This document shows positions 36,304 to 46,096 of a stretch of 64,000 nt of DNA, in pieces. This stretch comes from Thamnaconus septentrionalis. Its lineage: Eukaryota; Chordata; Actinopteri; Tetraodontiformes; Monacanthidae. Each line of letters starts with the position of its first letter. Positions within the stretch are counted from its first letter, which is position 1. The notes beneath the pieces are model-generated. The model worked only from the letters and a program-made list of their open reading frames with translations. It was not told where the DNA came from and searched no databases. Made by a program: the position numbers and the translations under genes. The DNA lies in NCBI GenBank assembly GCA_009823395.1, contig CM020510.1, positions 19,788,273 through 19,852,272 of the forward strand. Reading direction: 5' to 3'.

Positions 36304-38056
36304 GTCTAATTGTGACTGTAGCTGTTTGTATAAATGTTTTAGAGTGACCTTATAAGGTCGGCCTGTCATCATTCCTATGAATTAGAGAAAATCTTCACAA
36401 AGTTAAATATTAGTAATGAATCAGCTTGTTCCACCTGTCCTAGGGTCAGGATTAGGATTACATTAAATTTCTTCTTTTGAGTGTCTTTTGTTTCCACCAA
36501 GAACAAAATCCAGACCTGTCATCAAAGTCAGAAATATGTGTAAAAAGACTACTGCACATCTTTCGGCAAAGGTGTGACTTGAGATGCTGTAGTGTGAAAG
36601 TGTGAGTTCGTTTTGTCAAATTATCCCCCAGCCACTGGCCATCACGTAGCAGAACCAACTTAAGCAACAGTGCCCCCATTTGGTAAAAAAGAGAAACATC
36701 AGAGCAGAGACAGCAGCAAGGGACTTGGCCATGTGGGAGGAACTTAAAGGTCCAGTCTGTAATATTTGGGCTGATTTACAGTTTTTATATTGGTAGCTTA
36801 ATATACTGCCTGTAAATACATTTTAAAAAGTAGATAATTGCAATACAATAAAAAGTAATTTGGTTTTCCTACCCATAGAACAGTTATTATTTATATATTA
36901 TAATATATATACAGTAAGGGTCTCGCTGCCGGGGTGAGCAATCTAGCTGCCTGACAATGCAATTCGTAATGAGGGTGACAGCTCGCGTCCCAACGAGGTG
37001 CAAAGGCCACCATAGTTCGCTGGCAAGCTTGGGAGAGGTAGGGTGAGCGCTGCAATCTAAAATCTAACCACTTGATGTCGCTGTTTCCTCTCGAAATCTC
37101 CAAATATTACACACTTAACCTTTAACATAGGAGCATCACTGTGCCTCTCTGACCACCACAGCAGTGAGGACGTCCATCGCCCTCACTCAGCCACCCAACA
37201 CCGCAGTCCTGCATTAATTGCCTTACCGTCGAGTCCCTGGAGGGGGAGTCCGGCGAGCTGGAAATGCTCGATTCTCGCGTCGTGAAGCTGTACGCCCGGC
37301 TGCCGAAGGTGCTGCTGCTGCTGCCGCCGCCAAAGTCCTCCAGGTTGGAACTCCGAGAGATGGCCTCCTGAGTAGAGCTCCGCGACAGGCCCGAGTACCC
37401 CGCGCGGGAGCTGGGACTGTAGGCGTTGGCCACATCGCTGGTTCGACTGCGGTAGCTCCGCAGGGCACTGCTGGAGGGAGAGGAGCTGGAGGAGGAGGAC
37501 GAGGTGGAGGTGTCGTTGAGGCTGAACGAGGCCAAGTCCCGGCTCAGGTCGCTCTGGGAGACGGACTTCCGCCGGGCGAGCGAGACTTTGGAGGAGGTCC
37601 CCGACGAGGAGGAGAGGTAGCTGGAGTGGGCCGAGGATGAGGAGAAGGAGCTGTAGCCGCCGGCGTACGCCGCCCCGCCGCTCAGCCCCGACCCCAGGGA
37701 GCTCTTGACGGGCGTCCGGCTCAAGCTCTCGCTGCGACGGCCGACGCCGCTGCTGCCCAGGATGTCGGTGCGAGGGACGGTGCGGCCCCGGTCGCGCTCC
37801 GAGGGGTCAGACGAGGTGCTGTAGTTGCGGCTGCGGGCGGCCGAGCCGGCCAGGTAGCTGGAGGAGTAACCCGAGGAGGAGGAGATGGAGGAGGAGGTAG
37901 CGGACGAGGAGGCGGGCGACCTGTAGGTGGAGAGCCTTTCGCGCTCCGTGTAGGAGCTAAGGCCCGGGGTCAGGGAGGAGCTGTAGGAGCCGTAGTGGCT
38001 GGTGTAGGAGGAGCCGGTGTAGCGCTTGCCGGTGGAGGAGACGCGGGACATGCTGC

Positions 38057-38096
<40 letters not shown>

Positions 38097-38153
38097 CTGC
38101 TGCTGCTGCTGCTTTCTCAGCCACAGGGAGGGCGAGCCTCTGAAAGACTGCAT
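13986..38153 (-). CDS. usp2: Ubiquitin carboxyl-terminal hydrolase 2, two N-terminal isoforms, complete
   Basis: USP2 is a C19-family cysteine protease that removes ubiquitin from proteins such as MDM2, cyclin D1, fatty acid synthase and PER1. Shared exons on the minus strand: 20501-20551, 19110-19233, 18129-18240, 17716-17826, 16978-17042, 16578-16681, 16265-16345, 16073-16151, 15263-15367, 14936-15056, 13986-14070. The alternative first coding exon 30560-30715 gives 397 aa (human USP2b, 396). The exon 37227-38153 gives 620 aa from the ATG at 38051, or 654 aa from 38153 (human USP2a, 605). In the short form the Cys box is [18 protein letters not shown] with C70, the His box is GGHYTAYC with H350, and the Asn/Asp pair is FNDS at 367-368. 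Zinc-binding pairs are CSHC and CYRC. All catalytic residues are present and all phases close. Confidence 0.95.
14936..15056 (-). CDS. usp2: usp2 exon with catalytic histidine
   Basis: It encodes [20 protein letters not shown] then [19 protein letters not shown]. It holds the catalytic His and the Asn/Asp pair. Confidence 0.95.
15263..15367 (-). CDS. usp2: usp2 exon ([20 protein letters not shown])
   Basis: It encodes [20 protein letters not shown] then [14 protein letters not shown]. The acceptor ends TGTCGAAG and the donor is GTTAGT. Confidence 0.93.
16073..16151 (-). CDS. usp2: usp2 exon with second zinc-binding pair
   Basis: It encodes [20 protein letters not shown] then PKILVL. The donor GTATCC is weak but gives CAC (His) in the LHLKRF motif with the next exon. 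Confidence 0.9.
16265..16345 (-). CDS. usp2: usp2 exon ([20 protein letters not shown])
   Basis: It encodes [20 protein letters not shown] then LDGDEKP. The donor is GTGCGT. Confidence 0.95.
16578..16681 (-). CDS. usp2: usp2 exon with first zinc-binding pair
   Basis: It encodes [20 protein letters not shown] then [19 protein letters not shown] is the first half of the Cys4 zinc site in the fingers subdomain. Confidence 0.95.
16978..17042 (-). CDS. usp2: usp2 exon ([17 protein letters not shown])
   Basis: It encodes [20 protein letters not shown] then V, ending at the donor GTGAGT with one base carried over. Confidence 0.95.
17716..17826 (-). CDS. usp2: usp2 exon ([16 protein letters not shown])
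   Basis: It encodes [20 protein letters not shown] then [25 protein letters not shown] is the conserved Gln/Asp motif of USP enzymes. Confidence 0.95.
18129..18240 (-). CDS. usp2: usp2 exon ([13 protein letters not shown])
   Basis: It encodes [20 protein letters not shown] then [17 protein letters not shown]. The acceptor is CTCTGTCAG and the donor GTGAGT. Confidence 0.95.
18389..18818. mobile_element. TTAA-flanked miniature element, family copy 1
   Basis: It has TTAA at both ends, a left end AGGTACAGTGTGTAAT and a right end ATTACACACTTAAATCT. The body matches the copy at 36744-37125 (shared TTTGGTTTTCCT, CTCACTGGCAAACC-like and GCAATCTAAAATGTAAC wording). There is no coding capacity. It lies in a usp2 intron. 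Confidence 0.7.
19110..19233 (-). CDS. usp2: usp2 exon with catalytic cysteine
   Basis: The exon starts with TGC, the catalytic Cys, after the acceptor CCCCTCAG. It encodes [20 protein letters not shown] then [20 protein letters not shown]. Confidence 0.95.
19691..19717 (-). pseudogene. 27-bp exact copy of part of the usp2 last exon, inside a usp2 intron
   Basis: These 27 bases are identical to 14040-14066 in the last usp2 exon and cover the codons TPMSSSQVR. The flanks are unrelated. There is no acceptor matching the original, so this is probably a nonfunctional fragment. Confidence 0.7.
20501..20551 (-). CDS. usp2: usp2 shared exon ([17 protein letters not shown])
   Basis: A 51-nt exon encoding [17 protein letters not shown]. 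The donor GTAAGT falls exactly before the catalytic Cys codon, so the Cys box is split between this and the next exon. Confidence 0.95.
22009..22315. mobile_element. TTAA-flanked miniature element, family copy 2
   Basis: The left end AGGTGTACACTTTTT and right end CACTGGACCTTTAA are inverted. The left TTAA is mutated. The body shares GCAAGATGGCAGC and ACCAATATAAAAATCATAAA with the copy at 25874-26121. Confidence 0.65.
22862..22890. repeat. Perfect 13-bp hairpin
   Basis: CACACTGCCTGAA (22862-22874), a three-base loop, then its exact complement to 22890. The loop is too small for a microRNA precursor. Confidence 0.9.
25874..26121. mobile_element. TTAA-flanked miniature element, family copy 3
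   Basis: TTAA at 25874-25877 and 26118-26121, with ends AGGTCCAGTGTGTAC and CACCCTGGACCA. This is the shortest and cleanest copy of the family. Confidence 0.7.
26842..27665. mobile_element. hAT-like nonautonomous element
   Basis: Short inverted ends (CTGTGTTGTTGGGATTACTC and GATTGCTCAGCAACACT) enclose AGTAATCCAACTACTGATTA-type sequence, mirrored at the other end by AAGTAATGGAATCATTAC. The flanks GCTCGCAC (26842-26849) and GCTCACAC (27658-27665) match at seven of eight bases, as an aged 8-bp target duplication would. Confidence 0.6.
28522..28567 (-). pseudogene. Displaced, damaged copy of the usp2 catalytic-Cys exon start
   Basis: 44 of 46 bases match 19203-19248, which is the exon start plus the intron next to it. 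The two changes turn the acceptor AG into GG and the catalytic TGC (Cys) into GGC (Gly), so the segment reads GFMNSILQC without a usable acceptor. CA repeats adjoin both the original and the copy. Confidence 0.75.
28690..29250. promoter_or_regulatory. CpG-rich block in usp2 intron
   Basis: Dense CG dinucleotides and GC boxes, with a CACGTG E-box at 28849-28854 and another at 28042-28047 just outside the block. It lies about 1.5 kb downstream of the short-isoform exon on the usp2 strand. It could be an internal promoter or enhancer. No exon with convincing splice sites was found. Confidence 0.35.
30560..30715 (-). CDS. usp2: usp2 short-isoform first exon
   Basis: ATG at 30715-30713 opens [20 protein letters not shown], then [20 protein letters not shown] and [12 protein letters not shown], ending at a GTAAGA donor in phase 0. 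The pattern [13 protein letters not shown]...STFVGLL.N matches human USP2b (USP2-45). The second Met (MRQSYTV) corresponds to the mammalian start. Transcription must begin in the GC-rich sequence just upstream. Confidence 0.93.
30716..31320 (-). promoter_or_regulatory. usp2: Probable promoter and 5' UTR of the usp2 short isoform
   Basis: GC-rich, CpG-rich sequence immediately upstream of the short-isoform start codon, with no acceptor needed to enter the exon. No TATA box was clear. Confidence 0.45.
34050..34208. repeat. Tandem duplication, two copies of an 83-bp unit
   Basis: GATCAATAAACAATTTAAAC begins at 34050 and again at 34133. The second copy runs to about 34208 and differs at a few bases only, so the duplication is recent. 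Confidence 0.9.
36744..37125. mobile_element. TTAA-flanked miniature element, family copy 4
   Basis: TTAA at 36744-36747 and 37122-37125. Ends AGGTCCAGTCTGTAAT and ATTACACACTTAACCT. It ends about 100 bp downstream of the usp2 long-exon donor. Confidence 0.7.
37227..38153 (-). CDS. usp2: usp2 long-isoform first coding exon (Ser-rich N-terminus)
   Basis: The frame ends [10 protein letters not shown] at a GTAAGG donor, in phase with the shared exons. Two starts are possible. The ATG at 38153 gives [14 protein letters not shown], then five Gln and twelve Ser. The ATG at 38051 gives [20 protein letters not shown], which resembles the human USP2a start MSQLSSTLKRYT and is my preference. The region is very rich in Ser, with Tyr and Arg, and is probably disordered. 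It keeps LGSGLSGG and SQSDLSRD motifs seen in human USP2a. A pyrimidine-rich acceptor ending at 38157 implies an upstream noncoding exon. Confidence 0.9.
38052..38111. repeat. usp2: CTG/CAG triplet repeat in usp2 coding sequence
   Basis: On the coding strand it is five CAG (Gln), one GGC, twelve AGC (Ser), then GGC AGC before the ATG at 38051. It is coding only if translation starts at 38153; otherwise it lies in the 5' UTR. Confidence 0.9.
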
Positions 38154-39814
38154 CGACTGCAGCCACAGAAAACAAACGGCGGTATTAGTACATCAGCGAC
38201 AATCAAATCGATACCGGCAGCTGTTACCCTCGTTTCGGCGAGCGCTCCTGCTGGTTCTAAAGGCGCGACATGCAAGACATCACGTTTCATTTCTGTCAGA
38301 CGATGATCTTTCGCTGTGAGCTTTTCACCAGTGCTGAACTATTGTACCACCGCCACCTGGAGGATTCGCTCCCACGACAAAGTTTGCCCTACCTGGTCCA
38401 GTCTTCTCGTAGTTCTCTGACAATGTCCATCCGATCTATCCATCCCTCGACTTAACCACCATTTATCCTGCACACGGAGCTGCAGCGGTGGTGGGGGCGG
38501 CGGGCTGGAATCTGTCCCTGTTAGCATCAGGCAAAGGGGTCCATTTACCAAAAGCGCGGTCCCACGGCCCGCGCCGACACTCATATCCCTGGTATTTAAA
38601 GGATACGTGTCGGGTTTAAAGGCTCGGCTTTCAAGTTCCGAAACTTTAAAGCCAAAAACGTTGTCTCTCAAATTGGGAGGCCCAAGCCCCGCCCCCTCAC
38701 TAGACTCAAAAGCTGGTGTCCCTGAGCTGAGGGGTTTGTCTGAGTCTTTGCCCTGTGTTGGGTGCCTGATACTGAGCCAAAGATGGGAGGTGGGCTCGGC
38801 CACCACAACCTTTACTGCGGAAATGGAGGCCAAAGAAAGAATTGCATCTAACAGCGGCCATAATGCCAAACCCTTTACTCTGGCTGATGTCAACCCTCTT
38901 AGAAAGCGCAAATGAAATGACAAAAGACACAACAGCAGGTAGATACTTTGAAATGTTTTTGATTTTTCCAACCAGACTTGCCGGTAAAATTAAAGTTGGT
39001 ACTTTTTGATATTCCTGCTAAATTCAAAGCCAGTAGCTAATACGAGCCACTGCTACATGCACCCCAGAAAACGTACAGGCATACACACTTTGTGCCGCCA
39101 TTTTGAAGACATGACACAATATTTTATTTATCAGACCTGCGATGCTGCTTCCTGGATGCCAGGATGAAGGAGCACATCATGTTCCTTTGACTGACGAGAC
39201 ACTTTTTGCTCGCGGCAGTATGGAGGTATCTGGTTGATGCTGATCCTGGTTGAGTTCAGTGAGAGCGACTCCTATTTCTTTAAAAGCTCTTCCTCTCTCT
39301 CTCTCTTTGTCTCTCTCTCTCTGCACCCGCCCCCAATCTTCTCTTACTGTCAGCACTCTGCCGTCTCAAAGTGCAACTACGTCTCCTTGGTGTAATTTCC
39401 ACTACTTCTGGGTCTCTATAGCCTTTACCCAGCCCCCCACGTCCCCCCACTCTTTCTCTCTCTCTCTCTCTCTTTCTCTCTGTGACCAAAGGTCTATCAA
39501 TAATTCAGCATATGGATCTAGAGTAGGCAGACAGGCAGCGTGCTGGAGACAGGCCAAGGTACACTGCTGCCCAAAACACACGGAGACGGGCCAGTTGGCT
39601 GTGGCCTTTCAGGGAGGGACTGTTAAGCACCAAGATGCTGCCTTTACTTTGAGCCGGACTTGTAATATATAATCTGGCACAACTGAGGCTGATTCTTTTT
39701 TTTTTGAATGTGTAATACTGGATAAATAGACATGCTGTCAATGACAACAACCCTACTTCCCTGAAAGGATGATGTCTTGATTTCAGTTCTCTCTCTCTTT
39801 TTATTATTATTATT

Positions 39815-39960
39815 ATTTTTTAGCCCTGCGATGAACTGGCGACTTGTCCAGGGTGTACCCTGCCTTCGCCCTAAGACAGCTCTGATAGGCTCCAGCAGAC
39901 CCCCGTGACCCTGAATAGGAATAAGCGGGTATAGAAGATGGATGGATGGATGGATGGATT
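39815..39960 (-). mobile_element. L2-like LINE 3' end
   Basis: GCCCTGCGATGAACTGGCGA, then TTGTCCAGGGTGTACCCTGC, then ATGGATGGATGGATGG is the standard 3' end of fish L2/CR1-type LINEs in reverse orientation. Confidence 0.75.
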
Positions 39961-42867
39961 ATTTTTTTAGCAATTTTAACTTGCTGTTTGTGGGTGCATG
40001 TAATAATTAAGGGATCTGTACCTTCATTAAATGTTTTTCATTGCAGGAGAAATTGCCCAAATGCACTATGCATAAATATTTTAGCAATATCTGGGCCAAT
40101 GCACGACTAAACAACAGATGCCCCTAAGCGTAGATAGAAAATGTAAAAGGAATAATCATATTTACATTTTATTCAATGCAATTTCATGGAAGGTACAAAG
40201 TAGGTCTAAGGACAGTCAAATCTGTCAGTCAAAACACAATCCACATCATCTCAGTTCAGAGGTGAGAGTTATTTTGACTTTTGAGTGGAGAGAAACTCAT
40301 TCATCACTATAGTTCCACCTGCTTAGACAGCTGAAGTTGGAAGGAGCAGCCTGTACTTATCATCTCTCACTCAAGCCTTCATTATGTGACTCTTCTCACA
40401 GTGTAAACACCTGGATCAGGAAAATGTGTGAGCGGTTAGCACCCTGGCTGATCCGGCATTGTGTTTTGCCTGACAAAGCTGCAAAGTTGCATAAACGCGC
40501 CGCAGCAGTTGTGTTTTTTAAATTGCCGGTTGCACAATGAAGAACAGAAACTTTGTTATCCAGCAGATATCGGAATTCTTATCTTTTTAACTTTCTAATT
40601 GGACCCCGGTGGACATTCTGGAACTTTGCGGTCCAAAAATAACCTCGGCCATCGACCGGGCTGCTCCTCGGTGCTTGCACCTCCATGTGTTCCTGCAACT
40701 GTGCCACAGCCAAGGAGGGCAGCCGGACAAAACAAGCCGGTGCTAGCCTTGTGAGCAAGTTGTAAAAAGTGAAGCGCAAGTGACAAGTCCCACTGCTGGG
40801 AGTAGCACAGCGCAAAATGACACGCGGGCTTGATAAGATGATAGCAAACTATGAATTTTTACCTTGTTGGAGGAGATGTCTCCAAGGAAACAACAACAAC
40901 AACAGTTAGCCAGCAAGTTACCATAGCTGCCATGGCAACAAGCTGCCTTTGTTTGCCCACCACCAACATGTAAAGGACTTGAAAGCAACAGTGGAGGATG
41001 TTTATGCACCAGTGTACATTTATTTTTAGATTTCTTTTTAAACTTTTCATCAAAAAAGAGCAGAAAGAAAAAAACTTTCATCCTAATGAGCCTCATGGCT
41101 GAGCGGAATTATGCAGAAGATGAGCTTTGACAAGATGATATGGAAAAATGTACCGCAGAAAAACTGGGTGAGCTGCCAGGCCTGTGTGGGATCTATGCAT
41201 ACAGGGGCCGTCAGCAGTGACCATCTCAGAGCATTGAGAGAGAAGATTTGAGCAGCTGACTGCTGGCAATCCCTGGCAGAGAGCTGGAGAGATGAGGTTT
41301 CACTGACTGAGCGCTACATTTACTTTCGCTACACAGGAGCAGTCTTCACAAGCAACACAAAGGGAAGAACAGAAAGAATAAACTATTTGTCCTTTAAAGT
41401 TCAACACATTGTATCGTTGTGTGTATGTACAAAGTTAATAGTGTATGTCTGGACCCCTGTTTTTCATTGACAGGGGCTAGTCCACTGCTTAAAGGTCCTT
41501 ACACTGGGAGCGAATTCGAAATCGTTTTTTTTTTTTTTTAAAACCTATTGAAGTCAATGGAGCCATACACACTGACAGCGAATGTTCGCAAAGCGAAAAA
41601 GCGACGGTTATTTTTTCAATGCTTTTTTTTTTCAGAATTAAGAAATAGAAAAAAAATTTATAATTTGTGGTAAGGAAACTGAATTTAACTCCTACCGTCT
41701 ATTTTTAGGAAAAACGAACAACAAATATGTTTATTATAAATCAACTACTATCCAAAACTACCAACTCAAAATTACTGCCATCCATAAACTGGGTCCATAC
41801 ATGTGCCCTAAGACATAAAAAAAAAAGACTGTTTTTTTTAGGTTTGTAAAAGGAACAGAAAATAACTTGACTTACAGGAACCCCTGCAAGCACACTGATA
41901 ATATATATATAATAGCTCCGCCTCTAACTCACAGAATGAAACACACTTGCGGTGAGCTGACAATGCTAACCACTGTGCCGCAGTGCTGCCCCTGTAGATG
42001 GGCCTATTAGCTTGCAGGAGGTGGTCATCACAAAGAGGGGGGGGTGGGGGGTGAATGCATCATATCACTCACTTGTGTGTATTGGACGCCGGAGCCCATC
42101 CCCAGCGAGGCAGGAGAGTGCATGTGATGATGAGGAACAATACAGCCTCCTGAACCCCAGAGACTCATACAACGCTAATCTAACGGCAGCAGGCTTGCTC
42201 TCAGGCAGTGTTCAGCGAGGGCAATTGTCTCCGGTGGTGGCGTGTGTGCACTTTGCGCGGGGAAATGCGATGCGCGTTGTGTCACCTCAGCTGAGTCAGT
42301 GAGAAGTTGACGCAAGAAGGGCGAATGATAAGTAGGATTGGATTTTTTTTTTTTTTTTTCCCCAGCAAATGAACTCCTTACTATCTCCACTCAACTGGCA
42401 TATGATTCATTGGCACTCGTGTAAGTCAGATGGCAGGAGATGGGAGTAGAGACGAGCCCTGATCACAAGGACGGAACAGAGATGTGACTCACTGACACCC
42501 ACCTCACTGGAGGACGTGGGGGGGCAAGCCACACATGTCCACTGTTGAAAGGTCTTGCTGTTTACTGGGTGACTGATCACAACAAAGTGTGGAAGGAAAA
42601 GGTGCACAAACAACATGGATGACTACAGCAGGGCTCATATATCGAGAAGTTATATTGACGTGTTTTCAAACGCGAGATAAAAGAAGCTAATCTCACTTTT
42701 ATTGACATAGCTTGCTTTGCATTTAATTTATACTAGCTAGTTCCTAGTTTCTCTCTCAACACAACTTGACTTTGCCCCGTCTCCCTCTGCCTCTCGGAGC
42801 ACAACCCGGCGGGAACCCGCCCCGCCCCCCGCTCTCTCACTCGCAAGGAGAGCAGGCCAGGTGCATG

Positions 42868-42924
42868 ATGGCGGACACACGGAGGCAGAGAAAGACGAGA
42901 CAGAAGCTGACGACGAAAGAGCCG
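42868..42924 (+). CDS. Weak candidate first exon, function unknown
   Basis: A CpG-rich stretch with GGCGGGAA (E2F-like) and GC boxes at 42808-42832 precedes an ATG in good context. The frame MADTRRQRKTRQKLTTKEP ends at a GTGAGC donor. I found no continuation and do not recognise the peptide. It may be chance or the start of an antisense transcript within usp2. Confidence 0.2.
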
Positions 42925-45900
42925 GTGAGCAGAAAGGAAGCTGCCGCTTCACTGATGGTTCAGATTCAAAGTGTCACATGTGCAGCAGAAAACTGCGTTC
43001 TGTAGAGAAAACCGCCGGAGAAAGATGAAAATACTGAGCAGCTGGTCTTTAATGAAATAGCCTGTGTGAGATTTGGCGCAAGGCTTCGACTTACAACCCT
43101 CCCATATGACTCCAATATGAAGATACAGTAATATGCTGCATATTGCTATTCAGCAAACACAGAGATATTTTGAGATGTTATATTATAAATTCAGATATTG
43201 AAATTATTGTTTATTACTGTTTTTGATTAAGTCCAGAGTCAGAGGAGCAGTAGGAGATTAAAGATGAAAGCTTGATGTAGAAGCATTTGCCAACGACACC
43301 TGACGTGAACCCCACAGAGAATCTGAGGTAGTGTCAAGGGGAACATGAGAAACAACTGCTGACTGCGTGATAATGATAACACTAATCTGGCAAAAAGCAT
43401 AAGCAGTAAAATATGGCAAGAAACGGGGAGGGATGCCGGTCCCAAGGCACAATGGATGTTCAATCAAAAATGCATTATGCACTGTATAAAAATACATGAA
43501 TTGCTAGCCATATGCATGGCATCTTGCAGCTGATTCTGTCCCTTCTGCAGTTACCAGCATCAGCACACTGGCAAACTCAGTTCTCTAAATTACACAGCAA
43601 AAGTTCAAATACTTCAGCAGCATCAGGCAGATTCCACTTCCAAAATATTAAGAAAAGGGGAAGTTTGAAGGAATGAATGGACTTCAAGTTGACCAGTGAC
43701 CCCAGCTGTGACTTCTGCTCACATGTGTAAAAAGGAAACAAGGGGTAAGGCGAACAGCCTTAAAATGCTTCAGATGGAAATATAATTCAGCTGAATGGAC
43801 AATGCTGGAAAAAAATCTATCTATATCTTATGTATGTATGTATGTATGTATGTAAGTATGTATGTATGCATGCATACATGTATGTATGTATGTGCATTTT
43901 CCTGCTACTAAAAAAGATTTTTGTAAATCCTATTCAAAATGCTGGTAATAACACCAGATATACGCACAGGGGCTCACTCAGAGATTTGAGCAGCCCAGGT
44001 CTTGCCAGTGGCTATATATACCCTGACATGTGGGTGAATGGAGGACTGCTGATGTCTGTGAGCGTCACGCTGACTTCTCCTCCCTTCCCTTCATTCCTCG
44101 TGCATGAGAGGTGCACGGGTTGCCAAGTTGCTTGGGACTGGAATGGCTCTCTTACCTTCTTTACTATCCTACCGAGCCACAGTAGGCCTTTGTCCAATCT
44201 TGCCTAAATACTGGTTAGATGCAGTTCAACATTTCCTCTCAGACAATCCACTGCCAAGCCCATGAGGGAGTACGAAGAAGTAAATAACAAAGGGTTTACA
44301 GCTGGATTAGAAGGAAAAAGGAAATGAGCTACATCGTTAGACAGAGCTGGCAAACAGAGACAAATAAAAGATCAGAGTACCATATTAAAAAAATGTGGCT
44401 CATCAATAAGCTAGTCAAGAAATGAAGTGTTTATAGTTTTGTTTGTCCCAGTCCCTTAATTGATGCTTTCAAAATAGTTTCTTTAACCAAACCCCTTTAA
44501 AAATAAAAGCTGCGGAAATTATTTTTTGTTTTATTCTTTGTGGAATCATTTTTTTTGGTGATGTTGTTGCTTAGGACCTTTGTACCAGACAACACAACCA
44601 GGTTTCTGCAAGATGAAAATCGGGGAATGAAGCATTTATCAAGATCACCATCTGTTGGTGACTCACAAGAGGGGCAATAAAAGCAGCGTTGACCTCGACA
44701 GGTCTGAAACCGCTGGCCACAGTGATTGATGATGGCGGCTGTGCAGCTTGCTGGCACGATTCGTTATTCATTGGGCTGATGATTTGCTCAATTAGGTACC
44801 ATTATTGTTTGAAATAACTATCAATCACGACCATTCCGCTGGGGGAAGCGGCGGGAAGCGTTACACACACACACAAGTGGTCTGAGGCCAATGAATGACT
44901 TTTTGTTTTTCAACACACCTGCTTCCTAAATATTTACAAAAAGTCCTCGCGCTGCACTCGGCTTTACCCCTCGTCACGATGGCAACAGCGCAACTCATAC
45001 CTGACCAGTAAAACAATTCCATGCTGCTGATGAAGTACAGTTGGCCTTGATTTAAATGTTTCACTTATCTGACAACAATCTTACATTATGTGTTATTAGA
45101 TTACCAGGAAATGCTACGTATGAAATCAGGCTGCGGTGACTCACTCACCGACTCGTCAGAGGTATGCCGTCACTAAAGCATTTTAAACAGCTCAACAGAA
45201 AGACATTTCTGCATTGTTGGAACATGTTTCATAACGGTCTGGAGAAGAAAAGGGCTGTGAGTTCGGAAAGAGTGACCAAAAAAGAAAAATACACCACATG
45301 ACTGAGATATTTATCCTCCAGCATGGGGAAACTCTGCAGAGGTGATGGACATGAAGCCTTTTAGAATTGTTGAAAACCAAAGACTTTTGAAACTTTCACC
45401 GTATATATGTTAGCTTAATATGCTATGAGCACAACGAAACAGGTGCCTGACGGGGCTGTTTTGGTGTAACACAGTGTTGACAGCAAATGGGTAAAATGTT
45501 GTTCACTTACTTTTTGAATCTATTGTCGGCATGACAATAACCCTTTTTCTAGAAGCATAAGCCTGCGATGGCAAAATTAGAAGGCAGTGACGTGCAACTT
45601 CACCTTTCCAGTTTTTGTCCCCATTTCTGTGAGTCACTGGTAAAGTTGTAAAACACAGAGCGGTTATTTATACTTCCCTCTGCATTCGCCTCACAACTTG
45701 GGGCCTATTCATCTCTGCCGTGGAGTCATTGTCCAAAAGTTCCACATCAACAGAAACTGGGGATGTGTTCTGCCAGATGGGGAGTGAGTGCAAGTAGTTA
45801 CCTGCCGTGTTTGTAGCTGTGTGCTTCAGTCCCCGCCGGCCACTCTGGTGCAGCTCATTCTACTACTGCCACCCCTTGTGACTCTAATGACTCCTGTGGA

Positions 45901-46062
45901 AATAGAAACGTGACATATGACAAATACTATTTAATCATTCAGACAGCAAGATAAAAAAAAAAAAACAATTGAAAATAAAGGAACAATAATTATATTTCTG
46001 TGAAGGTTCTCAGTCGTCCAGGTCATCTTAATGGAGAAGGGTTAAGTTGCAGAAACTGGAAA

Positions 46063-46096
46063 TGTTCTTGCGATCTTGGTTAAGATCGCAAGAACA
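46063..46096. repeat. Perfect 15-bp hairpin in an interspersed repeat
   Basis: TGTTCTTGCGATCTT, loop GGTT, then the exact complement. It is preceded at about 46000 by TGTGAAGGTTCTCAGTCGTC, a sequence I know as a recurrent fish repeat end. Confidence 0.85.

Larger units (their letters stand above)
30716..37226. other. usp2: Interval between the two alternative usp2 first coding exons
   Basis: No gene is recognised. After the promoter it is AT-rich, with an AT repeat at about 31713-31738, a tandem duplication at 34050-34208, TATG/TACA repeats at about 35365-35440, a TTA repeat at about 36259-36302 and a TTAA miniature element. Confidence 0.6.

Noticed and set aside
37218..37640. 140-aa plus-strand frame
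   Set aside because: It is the GC-rich antisense shadow of the usp2 long-isoform coding exon.
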